Under the pieces are notes generated by a model. The model saw nothing but the letters and a program-made list of their open reading frames with translations. It searched no databases and was not told where the DNA came from. Made by a program: the position numbers and the translations under genes. This document shows, in pieces, positions 20,272 through 24,268 of a stretch of 24,268 nucleotides of DNA (its first letter is position 1; every line of letters begins with the position of its first letter). Origin of the DNA: Candidatus Caenarcanales bacterium (GTDB lineage Bacteria > Cyanobacteriota > Vampirovibrionia > LMEP-6097); NCBI GenBank assembly GCA_021299565.1, contig JAJTHA010000058.1, forward strand, positions 1 through 24,268, in the 5' to 3' direction.

Positions 20272-21380
20272 ATCAGTGCTTTGACAAATATCGTAATCAA
20301 AAAATTCAACTCTTAGATTTAAGCAGAGAATATGATTTGTTGAAAAATGAAATCCACTCTGCTATTGAAAATGTTTTATCCAAGGGCTGGTATATACTTG
20401 GCGATTACGTCACAGAGTTTGAAAATGATTTTGCAAAATATAATAATTATCAATATGGTATTGGTGTCGCTAGTGGTCTTGATGCTCTGACTTTAGCTCT
20501 AGTGGCTTTAGATATAAAAGCAGGAGATGAAGTCTTGCTTCCAGCAAACAGTTTTATAGCAACAGCCTTAGCAGTATCAAAGACAGGGGCAAGTCCAGTC
20601 TTTGTAGATATTGACGAAAAGACTTTTAATATTTGTCCGATAGATACAAACAAAAAAATAAGTAAAAAAACTAAAGCGATTATTCCAGTTCATTTATACG
20701 GCAAATTGGCTCCAATGAAAGAACTTAAAATGATTTGTCAAAAAAACAATTTAAAACTAATCAGTGATGCGTCTCAAGCCCATGGATTGATAGACATTGA
20801 GGCAGACATAGCTTGCTATAGCCTGCACCCAATAAAAAACATAGGGGCTTACGGTGATGCTGGAATAATTCTCAGCAATGACATTTCAATAAAAGAAAAG
20901 TTACTTAAACTAAGAAATTATGGCTTTAGTCAAAAATATCATTGTGAGATTCTTGGTTGCAATTCAAGATTAGATGAACTACAGGCAGCAATTTTAAGTG
21001 TAAAACTAAAATATCTTAGTAATTGGGTTTCAAGACGCCAAGAAATTGCCAAACTCTATCATCAAAAACTTTCAAGTATTAAATCGATAATTTTACCTCA
21101 GCAAGAAAACCATGTTTTCTATGCATATACAATTAGGGTTCTGCATCACAAAAGAGATTTGCTTAAAGCCAAATTAGAAGAATCTGGCATAGGCACTACT
21201 ATTCTCTATCCAATACCTCTGCATCTACAAAAATGCTATTCAGAGCTATCCTATAAGCCAGGTGATATGCCAGTTACAGAGCAAATAACGCTAGAGATTT
21301 TAAGTATTCCAATTAGTCCTTTTCATCTAGATCAGGAAATTGAGCTTGTGGCTCAAAAAATAAACGAAATACTCGACTAA
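20268..21380 (+). CDS. DegT/DnrJ/EryC1 aminotransferase, second copy
   Basis: A 370-residue PLP-dependent sugar aminotransferase with K190 in SLHPIKNIGAYGDAG, plus GVASGLDALTLAL, PANSFIATALAVSKTGA, PVHLYGKLAPM and DASQAHGL. It is clearly a paralogue of residues 147-513 of the fusion protein, including the PANSFIATALAVS block. One difference near the active site is LHPIKN where the fusion has FYPTKN. Two aminotransferases in one operon could make a diamino sugar or two different amino sugars, or one could be a spare. ATG overlaps the acyltransferase stop; an AGGAGG 16 bases upstream is too far to be its ribosome site. Confidence 0.92.
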   Translation: MNQCFDKYRNQKIQLLDLSREYDLLKNEIHSAIENVLSKGWYILGDYVTEFENDFAKYNNYQYGIGVASGLDALTLALVALDIKAGDEVLLPANSFIATALAVSKTGASPVFVDIDEKTFNICPIDTNKKISKKTKAIIPVHLYGKLAPMKELKMICQKNNLKLISDASQAHGLIDIEADIACYSLHPIKNIGAYGDAGIILSNDISIKEKLLKLRNYGFSQKYHCEILGCNSRLDELQAAILSVKLKYLSNWVSRRQEIAKLYHQKLSSIKSIILPQQENHVFYAYTIRVLHHKRDLLKAKLEESGIGTTILYPIPLHLQKCYSELSYKPGDMPVTEQITLEILSIPISPFHLDQEIELVAQKINEILD

Positions 21381-21382
21381 AT

Positions 21383-21400
21383 AATAGCTAATTAGCTATT
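21383..21400. other. 18-bp perfect palindrome AATAGCTAATTAGCTATT
   Basis: It lies three bases after the stop of the second aminotransferase gene and about 40 bases before the next gene. There is no T tract, so it is a poor terminator; a protein-binding site or an RNA 3'-end stem is possible. Confidence 0.5.
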
Positions 21401-21441
21401 TGAAGCAGTCTAAAAGATAGTTCTAGCGGTAAAAAATTAAT

Positions 21442-22872
21442 ATGAATAGAAAAAATGACGGGACTATAGTGTTTGTCGGTGGCAGCTTTACATCAATGCT
21501 GACTGCCTTACATTTATTGAAGCATAATCCAAAAGAAAAAATTGTAATTATCGAGAAAGAAACTGAGCTTGGTGGCTTATATAGAAATTTTAAATATTCT
21601 GAAACCAATATTTTTGATCATGGGGTTCATATTTATACAGAAACTTGCAATCCTGAAATCGATGATCTGGTTTTTGATCTTTTGCCTGAAAACGAATGGA
21701 TGAAAATGGAAGGCAAATTTAGAGATGTTTCCGGGACATATTACAACGGTAAACTTCAGACCAACACTCCATTTATTGATATAAGAAATTTAAACGAAGA
21801 ACAAAAAAATAAGTATATTGGAGAAATATTTTCTTCACTAGCTAATGATCCTAATCCACTTGCTTATAAGAACACTGAAGATTACCTCAATGCAAAATAC
21901 GGAAAATCTTTGACCCAAGATATTATGGCTAAAATTCTTCATAAACATTACGACACAGAAGTCAGTAGACTTGATCCAACATCAACTCATGTCATTCCTG
22001 TTAGTAGAGTAGTTTTGTTTGATGACAATGTCATGTCTGAATTTATGGGCTCAAAATCAGTAAGATCTAGATTGGCATTCCCTGATCAATTTAATTTACC
22101 TGGAGAGTTTTTGCGCAAAGGCAGACTCTTGTATCCGCGCAAATATGGTATACACCAATTGATTAAACTTCTTGAACAAAAACTAGTTGATCAAGGCGTC
22201 AAGTTTGTAATGAACGCAACAGTCAATTCTATGCAAAGCAATGATCAACAAGTTACTGCTATAGAAATAAAAACTGTTGATCAAATTCAATCAATCAACA
22301 ATATCAAACATTTGTTTTGGGGAGTTGGAGTAGTTCCACTAGCAAGACAATTAGAATTAAAGCTCCCGGAGCACAAGCCTGAATTCAAAAAAGGTGTTTT
22401 TGTCAACATGAGATTAAATTTGCCTCCTAATACAGGTCTTATGTACTATGTCTATTGCTTCGATGAAAACTATTCAACTTTTAGAGTTACCAACTATGCG
22501 AGTTACTGTCCTACAGCCAGAAATGAAGATGGCTTTCCTATTTGTGTGACTTTGTGGCCTAAAAAAGATTTTGATGGCGATTACTGCAAACTCGCTGAAG
22601 AAGAACTAAGATCAATGAAACTTTTAAGTGATTATCATAAAGTTAATTTTGCTAAAGCTGAAATCGCTAACACTGGGTTTCCTAACCCAACAGTTGAATC
22701 TGCAAATTTTGTGGATACGGCAAGAAGCAAAATTAAAGACTTGAATATCAATAATCTAGATCTTACTGGAACAATGTCAGAGAAAGGCTTGTTTTATTTA
22801 ACTGAGATTCTTGAACATTCTTTTAAAGTTGCAAATGCAAAATTAGTTCAAAAAGCACAAGTTACTGCTTAG
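21442..22872 (+). CDS. FAD/NAD(P)-binding oxidoreductase-like protein (amine-oxidase/UDP-galactopyranose-mutase-like fold)
   Basis: The 476-residue protein starts with a dinucleotide-binding beta-alpha-beta unit, TIVFVGGSFTSMLTALHLL, a variant of GxGxxG, followed by the strand-2 acid and second glycine block VIIEKETELGGLYRNF, typical of amine oxidase/protoporphyrinogen oxidase-like flavoproteins. The middle (HGVHIYTET, KYGIHQLIKLLEQKL) and the C-terminal NLDLTGTMSEKGLF, near where FAD-contacting residues are expected, fit that fold. Homologues occur in surface-polysaccharide clusters, but I know no established reaction for this type. A TAAAAA element ends six bases before the ATG. Its stop overlaps that of the convergent glycosyltransferase by 11 bases. 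Confidence 0.78.
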   Translation: MNRKNDGTIVFVGGSFTSMLTALHLLKHNPKEKIVIIEKETELGGLYRNFKYSETNIFDHGVHIYTETCNPEIDDLVFDLLPENEWMKMEGKFRDVSGTYYNGKLQTNTPFIDIRNLNEEQKNKYIGEIFSSLANDPNPLAYKNTEDYLNAKYGKSLTQDIMAKILHKHYDTEVSRLDPTSTHVIPVSRVVLFDDNVMSEFMGSKSVRSRLAFPDQFNLPGEFLRKGRLLYPRKYGIHQLIKLLEQKLVDQGVKFVMNATVNSMQSNDQQVTAIEIKTVDQIQSINNIKHLFWGVGVVPLARQLELKLPEHKPEFKKGVFVNMRLNLPPNTGLMYYVYCFDENYSTFRVTNYASYCPTARNEDGFPICVTLWPKKDFDGDYCKLAEEELRSMKLLSDYHKVNFAKAEIANTGFPNPTVESANFVDTARSKIKDLNINNLDLTGTMSEKGLFYLTEILEHSFKVANAKLVQKAQVTA

Positions 22873-24268
22873 ACTTACAGACATCTTGCCAAATATAGCG
22901 AATTGCATCCTGCAACTCTTTGGCGTAGCATTCAACTGTTAAATCACTCGTCTGCAATTTTGCTCTTAGGCTTGCTTTATAAGTATCAATTCTATTTTTA
23001 TCAAAAGCCAAATCAACAGCTTTTTGAACATATTCTTCTTTTGAATTTGCGGCAAGCTCTTCTAATTGAGCAGCTTTCAGCAAAGTGGCTGAACCACTAG
23101 TAACTATTCTAGTGCCATCAATCAAAGCAATGACAGGTACACCCATAGTTAAAGCGTTCATCGTAGTTGTAATGCCTGTAAAAGGGAAAGGGTCTAAAGC
23201 TATATCAACCTCATTGTAGACTTGAATAAAGTCATAGCGACTCTGAGATCTTGTATCAAAAATTATTCTTGATTCTTCTATCCCAAAACCCATAAATTCA
23301 TTTTTTATTCGATTGCATATATATTTAGTTGCAGGAAAAGCATACTTATAAAGGAATTTTGAATCTGGCACTCGCTTAAGTATTTCAGCCCAAGTTTTGA
23401 TTAAATCTAAATTTAATTTAGAAATTCTACTAAAGGAAGTAAAAGTTATAAAACCATTTTTCTTGTAAGATGCATCATTAGTTGGTTTTGGATAATTTTC
23501 TTGATCGAAACTCGCATGCAAAAGTCCACTTGGAAGACTATAGATTTTTTCTGTAAAATTTTGTTCTTCTGATTTTGGAACAGCCTCTTTTGAAGTAATT
23601 AAATAATCTATTTGTGGAATACCTGTAGTGCCCCAAAAGCCATAAAAGGTAATTTGTACTGGTGCTAATTTGTGTATAAAAATACTAATATTTGGTATTG
23701 CTTGGTTATAACCATAAATTGACGGTAAATAACCACATAAATCAAACAAAACATCTAAACTATCTTTTCTAATTTCATTAATAACAGTTTTCAGATCTTG
23801 GGCAAAGAAATTTTTCCATGTAACCATTGATTTCACACGCCTGATGCTTGGCAGGTCGGAATAGGCTTCATTGTTTAAAGAAGGTCTAACATAGCAAAAT
23901 ATCTCAAATTGATTTTTATCAAAAAATGGAAATACCTCAGAGAGCATTTCCCAGGTAGGAGTATTTAGCTGCTCACTATTATAAAAACCTAATCTTAGTT
24001 TATTTTTATCAGCTTTATATAATTCTTTTGAGAATTCATAAATTACTGGGAAATGTTGTTTTTTATATTCTTTGTAAAATAATTCAGCAACTGCCTTATA
24101 ATCAGCATTAGATTTTTTAACATCATAATAAATATAATGAGCTAGATCTTCAATATATTTGAGATTATTAGTAGCTTTTGCTGCAAATTCCAAAAGCTCA
24201 ATTGCTTTCGAGACTTCGCCTAAAAGAAAAAAAGTTACTCCTAAATTGAAATAAGCATCATAATAATC
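22862..24268 (-). CDS. TPR-containing O-GlcNAc transferase/SPINDLY-like glycosyltransferase (GT41), 5' partial
   Basis: The frame is open through the window end, so the N-terminus is missing. In-frame codons before 24193 read AYFNLGVTFFLLGEVSKAIEL, a typical TPR helix pair, so TPR repeats precede the catalytic part. The catalytic region shows the SPINDLY/OGT pattern: LRLGFYNSEQL, DVLFDLCGYLP, KLAPVQITFYGFWGTTGIPQIDYLIT, ITFTSFSRISKLN, and DIALDPFPFTGITTTMNALTMGVPV. Family members attach sugars to Ser/Thr of proteins, and bacterial ones also glycosylate flagellins or adhesins. It is the only glycosyltransferase in the visible cluster, so transfer of the amino-deoxysugar to a protein is plausible. 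Codon and base use match its neighbours. Confidence 0.9.
   Translation of the reverse strand, partial: DYYDAYFNLGVTFFLLGEVSKAIELLEFAAKATNNLKYIEDLAHYIYYDVKKSNADYKAVAELFYKEYKKQHFPVIYEFSKELYKADKNKLRLGFYNSEQLNTPTWEMLSEVFPFFDKNQFEIFCYVRPSLNNEAYSDLPSIRRVKSMVTWKNFFAQDLKTVINEIRKDSLDVLFDLCGYLPSIYGYNQAIPNISIFIHKLAPVQITFYGFWGTTGIPQIDYLITSKEAVPKSEEQNFTEKIYSLPSGLLHASFDQENYPKPTNDASYKKNGFITFTSFSRISKLNLDLIKTWAEILKRVPDSKFLYKYAFPATKYICNRIKNEFMGFGIEESRIIFDTRSQSRYDFIQVYNEVDIALDPFPFTGITTTMNALTMGVPVIALIDGTRIVTSGSATLLKAAQLEELAANSKEEYVQKAVDLAFDKNRIDTYKASLRAKLQTSDLTVECYAKELQDAIRYIWQDVCKSKQ

Noticed and set aside
21383..21400. The palindrome as a rho-independent terminator
   Set aside because: The stem is AT-rich and is not followed by a T tract.

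Overview
The window looks like a chromosomal piece of an AT-rich, Gram-negative-type bacterium. Several proteins carry export signals: two lipoproteins, two outer-membrane beta-barrels and a small c-type cytochrome. A VKOR-family oxidase takes the place of DsbB. VKOR, an outer membrane, low GC and many unrecognised small proteins would fit a non-photosynthetic relative of Cyanobacteria (Melainabacteria/Vampirovibrionia group). That placement is inference only; no rRNA or other decisive marker is present.

Layout. (1) 1-1992: bioD (partial, cut by the window start, with two palindromic repeats inside its reading frame) and a dctA-type symporter on the minus strand, then a small secreted c-type cytochrome on the plus strand. 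(2) 1989-6645: a block of proteins I cannot name. It includes a 31-residue membrane peptide (4782-4877) and a 76-residue Gly/Ala-rich protein that has the only convincing Shine-Dalgarno of the window plus its own terminator. (3) 6659-12659: a DUF4143-type AAA ATPase, trigger factor with a His/Cys tail, and an oxidative-folding set (two thioredoxin-fold lipoproteins and VKOR), followed by two tandemly duplicated outer-membrane protein genes. (4) 12801-14126: phosphoglycerate kinase. (5) 14127-24268: a nucleotide-sugar/glycan cluster. RfbA and RfbB would make dTDP-4-keto-6-deoxyglucose. A fused 3,4-ketoisomerase-aminotransferase would make a 3-amino-3,6-dideoxyhexose. A methyltransferase, a GNAT/FemAB-like acyltransferase, a second aminotransferase, a TylF-like methyltransferase, a FAD-type protein and an SPINDLY/OGT-like glycosyltransferase (partial) would decorate and transfer it.

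Two themes run through the window. First, most transcription-unit heads have a -10 hexamer (often extended, TGnTAnnnT) ending only 4-9 bases before the ATG and no Shine-Dalgarno, so leaderless mRNAs look like the rule. In two places divergent genes share a 23-bp and a 13-bp intergenic region whose two -10 boxes physically overlap. Second, two families of short palindromic repeats (the CATCCTGAGCGAAGCGAAGGATCT type and the CATTGCGAGG...TGGCAATC type) fill intergenic gaps and have also entered genes: in frame inside bioD and as the C-terminal tail of VKOR. No tRNA, rRNA, CRISPR array, transposase or phage gene was seen.
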